Below the pieces are notes generated by a model. It saw only the letters and a program-made list of their open reading frames with translations, was not told where the DNA came from and did no database searches. Shown one piece after another: positions 16,922 through 25,487 of a stretch of DNA of 64,000 bases. This DNA is from Allobogoriella deserti. GTDB lineage: Bacteria; Actinomycetota; Actinomycetes; Actinomycetales; Actinomycetaceae. The number at the start of each line of letters is the position of its first letter. The first letter of the stretch is position 1. The DNA is taken from the NCBI RefSeq assembly GCF_042680605.1, contig NZ_JBHUEE010000002.1:186001-250000 (forward strand), in the 5' to 3' direction. The position numbers and the translations under genes are program-made.

Positions 16922-19144
16922 TCACTCGGGCGCGATGAAGAAGTTGTCGCGAAAGAGGCCGGTCGGGTCGTACTCGCGCTTGAGACGCCGCAGGCGCGTG
17001 AGATGTGCGGGTGGGAAGGCCCGCTCGACGGGCGCGGGGGTGCGCGTGTCGAAGCTCAGGTACATCCCGTCGGCGTGCTCCTCGACCCGCTGCCAGGCCT
17101 CAGGAAGGCCCGTCGCCGCGCTGCCGACGGCCACGATCGAGAAGTTCGCGTCACGCCAGCCGTAGGCGGTCTCGTCCGCGGGCACGTCGGCCACCGCGCC
17201 GCCGACGGAGCGGATCTGGAGCAGCGGGGCTGCGCCGCGGTCGACGATCTCGGCAAGCGCTCGGGTCATGTCGGGGTCGAGGTGGTTCGCGAGCGCCGAG
17301 CGGAACGTCGGCTCCCCCTGGCCACGCTGCGGTTCGTCCGCCGGGAACGCGCCCACCACGTCGTCGTAGGACCCCATCGTGACCCGCTGATCCACGAGCG
17401 GACCGAGCTGGGCGATCGGCTGCAGATGGCCGATGAGCTGGTCCGGGTCGTCGCTGTCGACGACGAGCATCGCCTGCCCGACACGCTGCCCACCCTGCAC
17501 TGTCGACAGCGCGACCTGACCGCTCACGGCGCGGTCGGCGTTCTCCATGAACTCGCCCCACCGCGACAGCAGATCCGCGGTGTCGGTGGCGTCGAACACG
17601 AACTGCGCGAAGCCGACCTGGCCCACGCGCGCCGCCTCGAACTCGAAAGCTGTGACGATGCCGAAGTTCTGGCCCGCGCCGCGCACAGCCCAGAAAAGAT
17701 CCTGGTTCTCCGACGCGCTCGCCCGCCGCAGCGTCCCATCCGCCAGCACGATCTCGACGGCGCGCAGGTGGTCGATCGTGAGGCCGTGCTCGCGCGCGAA
17801 CCACCCGATGCCGCCTGCGGTGGCGAGCCCGCCGACGCCCACGCCGCCGAAGTCGCCGCTCGTGATCGCGAGACCGCGGGGCGCCAGGGCGCGTGCGACG
17901 TCGATCCATCGGGCGCCCGGTCCGACGCGTACGCGCCCCGACTCGGCGTCGAGGATCGCGACGTCGTTCATCGCACTGACGTCGATGACGAGACCGCCGT
18001 CGTTGACCGACCGGCCGGAGACCCCGTGGCCCGCGCTCAGCACGCCGAGCGGCACCTCACGCTGCGTCGCGGCGAACGTCACCGCGTCCTGCACCTCGCC
18101 GACCGCTTCGGGCCTGAGGACGAGGCCCGGCCGGCCGCCGCGCAGGTACGTCGAGCGGTAGCGCCCGTATGCGCGGTCGCCGGGCTCGATCGTGCGCTCG
18201 GTGAGCGACGGCGGAACGGCGTCGTAGTCGATGCCGGGCCGACGCTGTGCCAGGGCGGCCGCGCCACGCACGCGCCCCGTGACGGCCGTGCCGCGAGAAG
18301 CACGTTCGTCGCCGACCATCTCGCGTACGGCGGGCACGATCTCGCCGGCGAAGCGTTCGAGCGTCCGTTCGTCGTCGCCCATGACGATGAACGTGCTCAT
18401 GCCGTCCTCGAGCGCGAGCCGTGCGATCTCCTCCGCGGGCAAGTTCGGCTGCAGGTTGAGCAGGCGCGTGATCTCGCGTGGGTCACGCCCGGCGTCCTCG
18501 GCCGCGGCGTCGATCACCGCGTTGCCACGGGCGAGGTCGCCGGGCTGGAGATAGGGCAGGCTCGGTAGCCAGCCGTCGCCCGAGCGCCCCGTGAGCCTCA
18601 GCATGCGGGGCTTGTACGCGCCGATCCAGATCGGGATGTCGTGCGCGGGAGCCGGGCCGCGTTTGGCACCGGCCACACGATGGTGGTCGCCGCCGGCTCG
18701 GGCGCCCCCGCGCACCGACGTGTCCCAGATGGCTCTGATCACCTCGATCGCCTCGTCGAGCGCCTCGACCGCCTCCCCGGGCCTGAGCCGCCGTCCGCCC
18801 ATCGCCTCGATCGCCTCCCAGAACCCGCCCGATCCCAGACCCATCGCGACGCGCCCACCCGACAGCAGATCGAGGCTCGCCGCCGAGCGCGCCAGCACGG
18901 CGGGCTGCCGCAGCGGGATGTTCAGCACGTTGCCCGAAATCTGGATCCGCGACGTCTGCGCCGCGACCCATGTCAGCAGCGTCCACGTGTCATGGAAGCC
19001 CGGCTGATACGGGTGATCCTGGAAGGTGACGAGGTCGTACCCCAGGCGTTCCGACGCGATCGCGAGGTCGACCGGCCGCTGGGCGGGCGCATTGGTCGGC
19101 GTGATGAACGTGCCGAAGCGCAAGGGGTGGCCGTAATCGGGCAT
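16922..19144 (-). CDS. Two-domain flavoprotein: LLM oxidoreductase fused to FAD-linked (BBE-type) oxidase
   Basis: A single 740-aa frame joins two redox enzymes. Residues 1 to about 285 are a luciferase-like TIM barrel (RFGTFITPTNAPAQRPVDLA; LGYDLVTFQDHPYQP; GRVAMGLGSGGFWEA; IPIWIGAYKPRML). Residues about 330-740 are a PP-loop FAD oxidase: the FAD region GVLSAGHGVSGRSVNDGGLVI carries a histidine that could hold FAD covalently, then GVGVGGLATAGGIGW, ending in the berberine-bridge motif LKREYDPTGLFRDNFFI. The cysteine used for bicovalent FAD attachment is absent. The order suggests successive oxidations of one substrate, which is inference. It is divergent from the HxlR gene. Confidence 0.88.
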   Translation of the reverse strand: MPDYGHPLRFGTFITPTNAPAQRPVDLAIASERLGYDLVTFQDHPYQPGFHDTWTLLTWVAAQTSRIQISGNVLNIPLRQPAVLARSAASLDLLSGGRVAMGLGSGGFWEAIEAMGGRRLRPGEAVEALDEAIEVIRAIWDTSVRGGARAGGDHHRVAGAKRGPAPAHDIPIWIGAYKPRMLRLTGRSGDGWLPSLPYLQPGDLARGNAVIDAAAEDAGRDPREITRLLNLQPNLPAEEIARLALEDGMSTFIVMGDDERTLERFAGEIVPAVREMVGDERASRGTAVTGRVRGAAALAQRRPGIDYDAVPPSLTERTIEPGDRAYGRYRSTYLRGGRPGLVLRPEAVGEVQDAVTFAATQREVPLGVLSAGHGVSGRSVNDGGLVIDVSAMNDVAILDAESGRVRVGPGARWIDVARALAPRGLAITSGDFGGVGVGGLATAGGIGWFAREHGLTIDHLRAVEIVLADGTLRRASASENQDLFWAVRGAGQNFGIVTAFEFEAARVGQVGFAQFVFDATDTADLLSRWGEFMENADRAVSGQVALSTVQGGQRVGQAMLVVDSDDPDQLIGHLQPIAQLGPLVDQRVTMGSYDDVVGAFPADEPQRGQGEPTFRSALANHLDPDMTRALAEIVDRGAAPLLQIRSVGGAVADVPADETAYGWRDANFSIVAVGSAATGLPEAWQRVEEHADGMYLSFDTRTPAPVERAFPPAHLTRLRRLKREYDPTGLFRDNFFIAPE

Positions 19145-19192
19145 GGCTCAAGCGTCGACCTTCGCGACCCGGATCTCAAACGAGGGTGAGCA

Positions 19193-19209
19193 ACTTATGA
19201 TGGATAAGT
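19193..19209. promoter_or_regulatory. Candidate HxlR operator overlapping the regulator start
   Basis: ACTTAT and ATAAGT form a perfect inverted repeat with a 5-base centre. It lies in the 63-base gap between the LLM-FAD gene and the HxlR gene, and its right arm overlaps the GTG start at 19208. This fits autoregulation and control of the divergent fusion gene. Confidence 0.55.
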
Positions 19210-19546
19210 GACTATCGCGCAGAGTCTGCACACCATCGACGACGAACGTTGCCGCCTGGCGACAGCGACGCTCGAGCACATCGGGAAGCGCTGGACGGGC
19301 GGCATCCTGCTCGCGCTCGGGCGGGGTGCCACCCGCTTCCGCGAGATCCTGCACCTGGTGGACGGCCTCAGCGACCGGATGCTGTCGGTGCGGCTGCGCG
19401 AGCTCGAACGCGACGGCCTGGTCACCCGCGCGGTGGAGCCGACCATACCGGTCTCGGTGCGCTACGGCCTCACCACCCGAGGCAAGGGGCTGCTCGCGGC
19501 GATGGCGCCGCTGGTGGCGTACAGCGAGCGGTACGCCACCGACTGA
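19208..19546 (+). CDS. HxlR family transcriptional regulator
   Basis: This is a winged-helix MarR-like regulator (112 aa, the family's usual size). The HxlR pattern is clear: a cysteine near residue 15 (DDERCRLA), IGKRWTGGILLALGRGATRFREI as the core helices, and DRMLSVRLRELERDGLVTRAV as recognition helix and wing. HxlR proteins commonly sense electrophiles or oxidants through such a cysteine. It is divergent from the LLM-FAD fusion, which it probably controls. Confidence 0.9.
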   Translation: MTIAQSLHTIDDERCRLATATLEHIGKRWTGGILLALGRGATRFREILHLVDGLSDRMLSVRLRELERDGLVTRAVEPTIPVSVRYGLTTRGKGLLAAMAPLVAYSERYATD

Positions 19547-19564
19547 GGTATCTGGCGCGCCGAT

Positions 19565-20122
19565 TCACTCGGCCCGTCGATAGTGCATCGCGACGGCGCC
19601 GTTGCCGAGTGGCTCGGCCGAGATGAGGTCGAGGCGCCGGGTGCTGGGCAGTCCGTCCGCGTACAAGGTGGGGCCGTGACCGGCGATCATCGGGTGGACG
19701 AGGAAGCTGTACTCGTCGATGAGACCGAGTCGGTCCAGTGCTGTGGCAAGTCTGCCGCTGCCGACGAGCACTCCGCGGGGCGTCCGTTCCTTCAGGTCCT
19801 GCACGGCCGTGCCTAGGTCACCGGCGAGATGGTGGCTGTTGGTCCACGGGAAGGCGCTGCGGGTCGAGGACACGACGAACTTCGGCTTGGTCTCCAGCTT
19901 GAGTGCCCACTCGCGCATCGCCCGAGGCGCGTCGACGTCGCCGCGAGCCACCGCCGGCCAGTACGCCTCCATCATCTCGTAGGTGGTGCGGCCCCAGAGC
20001 ATCGCGCCGCTGCCGTCCATCAGGCGAGTGAAGTGCGCATGCGTCTCGTCGTCGGCGATGCCTTCCGCATGGTCGACGCAACCATCCAGGGTGACGTTGA
20101 GGCTGAACGTCAGTAGACCCAT
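19565..20122 (-). CDS. Dihydrofolate reductase family protein (RibD C-terminal-like)
   Basis: The 185-aa protein shows the DHFR/RibD-C fold used by YwjB/YyaP-type proteins: LLTFSLNVTLDGCVDHAEG at the N-terminus, AMLWGRTTYEMMEAYWP, KFVVSSTRSAFPW, and GVLVGSGRLATALDRLGLIDEY as the NADPH-binding part. These proteins are NADPH-dependent reductases of unknown substrate, not true folate enzymes. The start at 20122 is the ATG that begins the first strand. The gene is convergent with HxlR. It lies on the chromosome side of the island junction. Confidence 0.85.
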   Translation of the reverse strand: MGLLTFSLNVTLDGCVDHAEGIADDETHAHFTRLMDGSGAMLWGRTTYEMMEAYWPAVARGDVDAPRAMREWALKLETKPKFVVSSTRSAFPWTNSHHLAGDLGTAVQDLKERTPRGVLVGSGRLATALDRLGLIDEYSFLVHPMIAGHGPTLYADGLPSTRRLDLISAEPLGNGAVAMHYRRAE

Positions 20123-20598
20123 GCCATGCCCTTCCCTCGGCCGTCCTGGGCCCGTCGTCGGCGACTTCGCCCAGGCAGTCATCATCGGGCATGTGGTGAG
20201 TTCCGTCAGCGCTTCGCGGGGATGAGCGCAGCTGTCGCGTCGGCTGCGGGGAGCAGCAGGTGCGCGATACGCGAGCGTTCCTCATCGTCCTCATCATCCT
20301 CGTAGAGGTCGGTCAACAGGTCCCGCACCAGCCCGCCGAACGTGTCGAATAGCAGCCACCGCAATGAGCGAACCAAGCACTGTGGCACGCCCCCTGATAC
20401 GGACACCGCCCCAGCCACCTCGTGCCGAAACGACGGGGGGCTGTGTCCCTCGACGGGCTCGCGACGAGTCACACGTTGAAGCGGAACTCCACCACGTGCC
20501 CACACATAGGGCTATCACGCGGGACAGGTTCGATCTGGTGACGGCGTCCCGGTCAGCCTAGGTTGACCGCTCCCTGCCAGGCGTCTCGACCAGCGGCC
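20123..20598. other. 476-bp junction region at the left end of the island
   Basis: No firm gene lies here. A minus-strand frame at 20206-20505 (99 aa, with an acidic EDDEDDEERSR segment near its C-terminus) is possible but has no recognisable domain and starts inside the island, so I do not call it. The stretch contains the displaced end of ychF at 20471-20497. Sequence left of 20493 should be the region that once followed ychF directly. Confidence 0.6.
20471..20497 (-). pseudogene. Displaced original 3' end of ychF (left attachment-like site)
   Basis: On the minus strand these bases read as the codons for VVEFRFNV followed by TGA, identical in protein to the last eight residues of the intact ychF 6.6 kb away. 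The codons (GAG TTC CGC TTC AAC GTG) are GC-rich like the host. The ychF copy now in use has GAA TTT AGG TTT AAT GTC. This is what remains when an element inserts in the 3' end of a gene and brings its own replacement end. The likely crossover is in the shared TCCACC at 20488-20493. Confidence 0.85.
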
Positions 20599-21756
20599 TT
20601 AGTAGTCCATGTTGTCGATCATGGCTTGGCGGTAGGCATACGCGTCGACCAACTTCACAAGGTCGCCCTCAGAATCGAGACAACCTGCCACCTGTTCCGT
20701 GAACTCCCGGTCGAATCGGACGTCGAGTCCAGAGTCGATCCACTGCATTGCGTAGGGAAAGGTCTTGGATACGTAGGCGTCGATCTCGTCGAACAGAGCG
20801 AAGACGCCTTCGACGTCGGTCTCCGACACCGAGTGGAACGAGAACAGCGGGCTGTCGCGGATGCTGGACAGCCCAACTGGCAGCGCACCGAGACTCGGCG
20901 TGTGCAGATAGACGGTGGCACCGTGGCCCTTCTCGAAACCTCCGTGCGAGTACGGGTTCCGCCACCGCTCCACTACCTCGGCCAGCCGCTCGCGCAGCCG
21001 CACCGCCTCCGGGTCCGAGTGGCCTATCACGCGCCGCCACTTCTCGCCCCACCGGTCCCCAATGATCTTGGTCAGATCGTCCTTGCTCGGGTCGAAGTTG
21101 AGGAAGGGCAGAGCCAGCACGAGGTCGTGTTCCAGCGAACTCAGGAAGGCCGAGATCGCAGCCACGAGGTCGTGGGAGGCGTTGAGCGCCATCACGTTCT
21201 TGCCCAACAGGAACGTCGACCACTTGCCAGTCTCGCTCTCTCCACTCTCGTGCACGTCCTCGACCACGTCGGGGTTGGTGGCCCGCGCACGGAAGTAATC
21301 GTAGGCGCGGCGCAACTGCCGGTGTTGGTTCACGACTGTGACATTCCCGGCGTTCAGGATGTCACTCGCCGTCTCGACCAGGAGCGCCTCAACAGTCCTG
21401 ACCGCTGACACCAACTTCTTGCGCATCTCCGCCAACAAGTCGCCCGCGTGTTCTTCAGTGAGGTCACCGCCGATGCGCAGGCGGAGGCCGAACTTCTGGT
21501 GAGCGAGCTCGCAGGGATACCCCTTATAGGTGAATATCGTCCACCACGCCACCTTCTCTCCCGGCCCGTTGTGACGGATGCCGATGAGAGTCAGAGCATG
21601 CCGGAGCAACACCGGCAGCGGTGCCTCCTGAGGAGACAGAGTCACCGTGTACGACGGAAAGTCATAGTTGCGTTCCTCATGCGGAATCGGCTGGCCGAAA
21701 TCACGCAGTGCACTCTTGGACAGTCGTTCCCCTGCTGCCTCTTCTGAAGTTGACAC
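20599..21756 (-). CDS. Hypothetical protein with HEPN-type RNxxxHG motif
   Basis: The 385-aa product belongs to no family I can name. A C-terminal helical part contains RNPYSHG (R266-H271), which fits the Rx4-6H active-site motif of HEPN ribonucleases and closely parallels the RNDVAHG motif in the neighbouring element. The helix before it (ERLAEVVERW) and the glycine after the histidine match the HEPN pattern. Residues 1-130 are mixed, with FTYKGYPCELAHQKFGLRLR as the most distinctive stretch. The start is GTG with a weak ribosome-binding site, so the N-terminus is uncertain. It follows the CHAT gene by 298 bases on the same strand. A toxin or effector RNase role is inference. Confidence 0.6.
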   Translation of the reverse strand: MSTSEEAAGERLSKSALRDFGQPIPHEERNYDFPSYTVTLSPQEAPLPVLLRHALTLIGIRHNGPGEKVAWWTIFTYKGYPCELAHQKFGLRLRIGGDLTEEHAGDLLAEMRKKLVSAVRTVEALLVETASDILNAGNVTVVNQHRQLRRAYDYFRARATNPDVVEDVHESGESETGKWSTFLLGKNVMALNASHDLVAAISAFLSSLEHDLVLALPFLNFDPSKDDLTKIIGDRWGEKWRRVIGHSDPEAVRLRERLAEVVERWRNPYSHGGFEKGHGATVYLHTPSLGALPVGLSSIRDSPLFSFHSVSETDVEGVFALFDEIDAYVSKTFPYAMQWIDSGLDVRFDREFTEQVAGCLDSEGDLVKLVDAYAYRQAMIDNMDY

Positions 21757-22054
21757 CCTCTGAGGATGCCACCAGGCATTCGAGAGTTGGGAACATCCGT
21801 GTCCCAGGCCCGCGCCGTCCAGTGAGCTTGAGCCAGACGCCCTCCGAAGCGGAACCCGACCAACGTCGCCGCACGGAGAATCTCTTGATGTCTAGGGTGC
21901 AGAGGCCGCAGAGGGGCGCGTTGGTACTCGATGCCCACTAGGGCGCTACACACATCTGGCCCCCATCTTTCGGTACGACTTCGAGGACGGCTGCGACGCG
22001 TAAGGACTGGCATCTCAGCCGAGCGGCACGAATCACCCCTGAGGTCAGGATCAG
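21757..22054. other. 298-bp spacer between the two genes of element A
   Basis: A minus-strand frame of 138 aa begins at an ATG overlapping the CHAT stop codon (ATGA at 22055-22058) and runs on into the next gene. Its sequence is arginine-rich and shows no domain, and it overlaps the following gene by 115 bases, so I leave it as doubtful. No terminator hairpin is obvious. Confidence 0.45.
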
Positions 22055-23200
22055 TCATTGCTGTGGCGGCTCGACCAGTTTGAGAGTCGTGGGGTCGAGG
22101 TCGTCACGAGTGCGAATCTCGGGCAGTTGTGAATCCTCTAGCGAGGCCATCTGCATCGCGGCCTTGGCCTGCTCTACCGCAGATGCCACGGACTGCGCTG
22201 ACGCGATGGCCGCGTAAAACCGGGCCGCGAAGGTGATCGCCGCAAGATCCGTGATGGACTCCGACATTCCGATAACTGTCGGTACGGTCTGGAGTAGATC
22301 GTCTGCGCCCTCCAAGCTTTCGCACGCATTGAGCACGACTAACCGGGGCGGCTCGTCCGTTGCCCCGAGAACGCGTGCCAGCAGATCGAACGCCAACCGG
22401 ACCCCGTCCTGGGAGCCTTCCTCGCTCTCAAACAACAGCCCCCAGGCTGACGCGTGGCCAGAGAAGTGCACGACGTGTGGTCGATGGTCGTTCAGCCCGT
22501 CGATGAGATCTAGGCCGGTCGCGGCCGGGAGGTGTTCGACAGTCACAAGATCACGCCACTTCGATGCTCGCAGCGACTGCCTGACCTGGCGAACCTCCTG
22601 GTCCACCCGCAGCCATACCCCGTTCGTCTCGACCGATCCGTACGGATGCTCGATAGTGGCTTCCATGGCATGGGGGTTTGCCGTCAAGTAGAGAACCCGG
22701 AGGGGCTCGGGCTTAGGCGGCTGCACCGACACGTACCGAATCTCAGCTGACGGTCGTGAGAGCCGGGCCATCTCCCGCGCGTGGGCCTTCTCCTGATCCT
22801 GGCGCTTCTTGGTCTCACGATCCTTGGCCTGCTGAGCAGACCGCTCCTTCGAGGTACGGGACGCCGTTTCGCGATCTCGGGCACGTTGTTCGTCGCGTTC
22901 GGCGGATGCCAACGACTCACGCTTCTGAGCCAACGACTTCTCTGCAGTCGCGATCTTCCCGCGCACCTCACCTGCCTTCTTTGTCGCATCAGCGGCTTTC
23001 TTCTCCTCCCGCTCGGCCGCACTCTCGGCCATGCGTCGAGTCGAAGATGAGGAAGTCCGGGCCCCGTCGGCACGCTTCTTGCTCGCTGTCTTGGTCGCCT
23101 TGCCCGCGGCATCCATGTACTTGGCAAGGTCCTTGATCAGGGCGGCGAGTTTGCCCTCCAGTGTGGCGATCTCTCGTCGGAGAGTGTCGGTTCGAGCCAT
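22055..23200 (-). CDS. Coiled-coil CHAT domain (caspase-like) protein
   Basis: Residues 1 to about 150 are charged coiled coil rich in Lys, Glu, Arg and Ala (AEREEKKAADATKKAGEVRG and onwards). Residues 165 to about 365 are a CHAT domain, a caspase-like cysteine peptidase fold: the opening strand is LRVLYLTANP, the catalytic histidine is H249 in HVVHFSGHAS, and the catalytic cysteine is C293 in LVVLNACES. Both catalytic residues are present, so it should be active. In bacterial defence systems CHAT proteases cleave a partner once a sensor is triggered; the coiled coil could be the sensor or oligomerisation part. GGAAGGA lies 7 bases before the ATG. The neighbouring RNxxxHG protein is a candidate partner or substrate (inference). 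Confidence 0.82.
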   Translation of the reverse strand: MARTDTLRREIATLEGKLAALIKDLAKYMDAAGKATKTASKKRADGARTSSSSTRRMAESAAEREEKKAADATKKAGEVRGKIATAEKSLAQKRESLASAERDEQRARDRETASRTSKERSAQQAKDRETKKRQDQEKAHAREMARLSRPSAEIRYVSVQPPKPEPLRVLYLTANPHAMEATIEHPYGSVETNGVWLRVDQEVRQVRQSLRASKWRDLVTVEHLPAATGLDLIDGLNDHRPHVVHFSGHASAWGLLFESEEGSQDGVRLAFDLLARVLGATDEPPRLVVLNACESLEGADDLLQTVPTVIGMSESITDLAAITFAARFYAAIASAQSVASAVEQAKAAMQMASLEDSQLPEIRTRDDLDPTTLKLVEPPQQ

Positions 23201-23545
23201 GTCAGTTCCTTCCGGTCAGACAGAGCCTCGCACGTGGTACCGACAGTTCAGAGGGGCGGAGTCCCGACGATGCCCCGGACGCCGTTGTTCTGAGAACGCT
23301 TGCTGACGGTCACCCAGGGGCGTGAGCGTTCACTGCTGCTTCCTCCCGGCAAGGGGCATCCGTCAAGCGGCTGCAGAACGCGCTGGCACTGGTCCAAGTC
23401 CGCACATTGCGCTACTTCTCTCGTTGCCAGACGTTAGAGCGAAAATCTAAACTCCACCGCATTCAGGCACCTAGAGACATCTGGGTCACGAGACACCTGC
23501 GCCCGACGGAACGAGGTCGCCGCCAGTGCCCTTCGCAATCGGGTC
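23201..23545. other. 345-bp intergenic region containing the A/B junction
   Basis: This holds no gene. It contains the upstream region of the CHAT gene (element A), the middle attachment-like site at 23434-23460, and the left end of element B. The two elements appear to abut here. Confidence 0.6.
23434..23460 (-). repeat. Middle attachment-like site (second ychF-type 3' end)
   Basis: On the minus strand it reads AVEFRFSL-stop (codons GCG GTG GAG TTT AGA TTT TCG CTC TAA), in register with the ychF C-terminus VVEFRFNV-stop at both ends of the island. The shared TCCACC core is at 23453-23458. The TTAGA ... TCTAA bases inside form a small dyad. I read it as the right end of element A, which once served as the ychF end until element B inserted. 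Confidence 0.75.
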
Positions 23546-25384
23546 TCAGCCAGACTCTGCTGACTGGGTCCGAGCGCGGCTAATCATCTCGATGACCGGC
23601 CACGTCACCAGCCGCAGACAGAACCACCACATGTAGAGCGCCGAGTAGCTCCACGCCGAGTTGTCATCGAGAAGGCCGTGCGCGACGTCGTTGCGTAGGT
23701 TCGGACCACCTTGGACGACCAGCATTGCCTTCATCTCCATGACTATCCCTGCACCAAAGACGTCCTCGGTCTCGGTCATGTCGAGAAGCGCGTTCAAGCT
23801 CTTCTCACTCTCCACGCCCTGCTCATCGACGAACAACGTGTACACGTCGTGCCGCCTCAACATGACCCGCACGACCTGCTCCAACTGCGGGACCAGAACA
23901 GAGACCGCAGCGCCGAAATTTCCGCCCAAGCCGAGCGCCAGCCCGTCGCCCCACAACGTCTCGTGCCCCTCGGGCACTGTCGGCGACTCCACGCACAGCG
24001 ACACCATGTACTGCCGACTGAACCGGTGCTCAGTAGTCAGGACCTCTTGCGCAGGCTGGATGATGCCCTTTCCGAGCAATTGGGAATGAAAAAACACCGT
24101 GCGGACCATCTCGGCCCACACCGCGTCCTCATCGGCTTGACCTGAAGACCCGGGCCTCGATGCGATCTTCCGGAAGTCAGAGGAAAACGTAGATGATCCG
24201 AAGAGGTGGCTGATGGTGCCCTCCAGCATCTTCGCGGCGTTCTCGCGCGTACTGGCTTCGTCTAGCGGCGGTGCGAGCATGGCAAATGCAGCGAGCGCGT
24301 CGAACTTGTCCGCGTGACCCGCGACTCGTGACCGTGCGTAGGACACTGCGTCAGTCAGATCGACCGGGTCCGACTGGATACGCATCATCTGCTCCATCGA
24401 CGACTCCCGGCTCTCACGCAACCGAATGCGGAGGTCGTCGATGAGCTCGTCGAGTCCGTTCTCGAGTCGGTAGGAGCGCGGGAGGGTTCGGAGGACTGCG
24501 ATGGCCTTCTCCAAGAAATGTCCCTCGGCCAGCGCGCCCGCCTCTGGGTCCGTCTGAATGCGGGAATCGGCTTCTGTGATGTAAGTCCGCGCAACGCGCT
24601 CGGTCGCAGAGTTCGTCGCTGCCGAGTCCGACCCACTAAGCCACGCGAGCGCCTCACGCTCGAGATGGCGCGACAGGCGAGGGGTTTTCGACGACGCCTG
24701 TGCCGCGAGCGCGAACAGCGCTTCGCGCACCTCAGCGCGCCCGGCAGCGTCGACACGACCGTGCTGGCGCAATGTCTCCGCGAACCCCACTGTTCGAAAG
24801 CTGTCCGTGACCTCGCCGGCCACGACCTGGGCCTTCAGCGCGTCCGACATTTCCTCCACACGCGCCTGGCCGTCCGGGCCGCGCCGTGCTGCAAGCTCGA
24901 ACGCTCGAACCCACGCGTCCTTCCCCACGCTGAACCACACATCGTCCGTCAGCGGCGCGGCCCGATAAGCGTCGATGGCCCGGTCCAACATCGCAACGTC
25001 CGATCGCTCCCCGTAGACCCAGGCGACATCAGCGACCCGAGCCCGCAGATCATCACGTTCGACGAGAGGAGCGATACGTGCCAGTAATGCCACCTGGTCG
25101 GCATCGAAGTCCGCCGGCACCACAGTCCGCTTGCCACTAATCTGCATCGCAGGTGTGAACGGCTCCAGCCAGTCCTCAGCGTTCAGCATCGCCGACGACA
25201 CCATCGCCAACACCCGCAGCACTAGTGCGTGAAGCCCCGTGACGGCCGGATCGGCAGCCGCCCGCTCGAGATGCGATGACAACAACTCTGGCGGTTCATA
25301 GCGGTCGTCAAGCGACGCCGCCGCCAGCACGTCCTCCCACCACATCGGGTCGATCGCGTCGCTCACCGAATCTCCCATGCTCAT
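23546..25384 (-). CDS. DUF4209 domain protein with HEPN-type RNxxxHG motif
   Basis: The product is 612 aa and mostly helical. The C-terminal region matches DUF4209: VSVLVPQLEQVVRVMLRRHD, then a variable part and GGPNLRNDVAHGLL, which holds the RNxxxHG motif that defines this family (R564 and H569 in this numbering). That motif has the Rx4H form of HEPN RNases. Residues 1-400 are a solenoid-like helical region of unknown role. The start is the ATG at 25384 because AGAGGAAG lies about 9 bases before it; an in-frame GTG at 25393 is the alternative. It follows the DUF4238 gene by 103 bases. An RNA-cleaving effector role is inference from the motif. Confidence 0.78.
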   Translation of the reverse strand: MSMGDSVSDAIDPMWWEDVLAAASLDDRYEPPELLSSHLERAAADPAVTGLHALVLRVLAMVSSAMLNAEDWLEPFTPAMQISGKRTVVPADFDADQVALLARIAPLVERDDLRARVADVAWVYGERSDVAMLDRAIDAYRAAPLTDDVWFSVGKDAWVRAFELAARRGPDGQARVEEMSDALKAQVVAGEVTDSFRTVGFAETLRQHGRVDAAGRAEVREALFALAAQASSKTPRLSRHLEREALAWLSGSDSAATNSATERVARTYITEADSRIQTDPEAGALAEGHFLEKAIAVLRTLPRSYRLENGLDELIDDLRIRLRESRESSMEQMMRIQSDPVDLTDAVSYARSRVAGHADKFDALAAFAMLAPPLDEASTRENAAKMLEGTISHLFGSSTFSSDFRKIASRPGSSGQADEDAVWAEMVRTVFFHSQLLGKGIIQPAQEVLTTEHRFSRQYMVSLCVESPTVPEGHETLWGDGLALGLGGNFGAAVSVLVPQLEQVVRVMLRRHDVYTLFVDEQGVESEKSLNALLDMTETEDVFGAGIVMEMKAMLVVQGGPNLRNDVAHGLLDDNSAWSYSALYMWWFCLRLVTWPVIEMISRARTQSAESG

Positions 25385-25487
25385 ACGCCACACTTCCTCT
25401 ACCGAAACACCATCGCCCCCGACGACGCTAGCCAGAGCCGTCTGGGGTCGTCATCTCTTGGTGCTCCGCGCCTCCCCTCGTGTCCCG

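Larger units (their letters stand above)
20494..23458 (-). mobile_element. Integrated element A (CHAT + HEPN-motif cargo), no integrase seen
   Basis: The limits are set by the shared TCCACC core of the left site (20488-20493) and of the middle site (23453-23458), giving about 2965 bp. The cargo is two minus-strand genes, a coiled-coil CHAT protein and an RNxxxHG protein, both lower in GC than flanking genes. No integrase, transposase or excisionase is recognisable, so the element would have to move in trans or has lost its recombinase. The boundaries are inferred from three aligned sites, not from an empty-site comparison. Confidence 0.65.

Noticed and set aside
17151..18568. Long frames on both strands within the LLM-FAD fusion
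   Set aside because: They are GC-rich shadow frames; the 740-aa frame carries all recognisable motifs of both enzyme domains.
20206..20505. 99-aa minus-strand frame crossing the left island junction
   Set aside because: It begins inside the island and crosses the ychF remnant in another frame, so it cannot predate the insertion; no domain.
21642..22058. 138-aa minus-strand frame starting at an ATG overlapping the CHAT stop
   Set aside because: The overlap looks like translational coupling, but the peptide is arginine-rich, has no domain, and overlaps the next gene by 115 bases.
23546..25384. Alternative GTG start 9 bases upstream for the DUF4209 gene
   Set aside because: AGAGGAAG directly abuts that GTG but is well spaced from the ATG at 25384.
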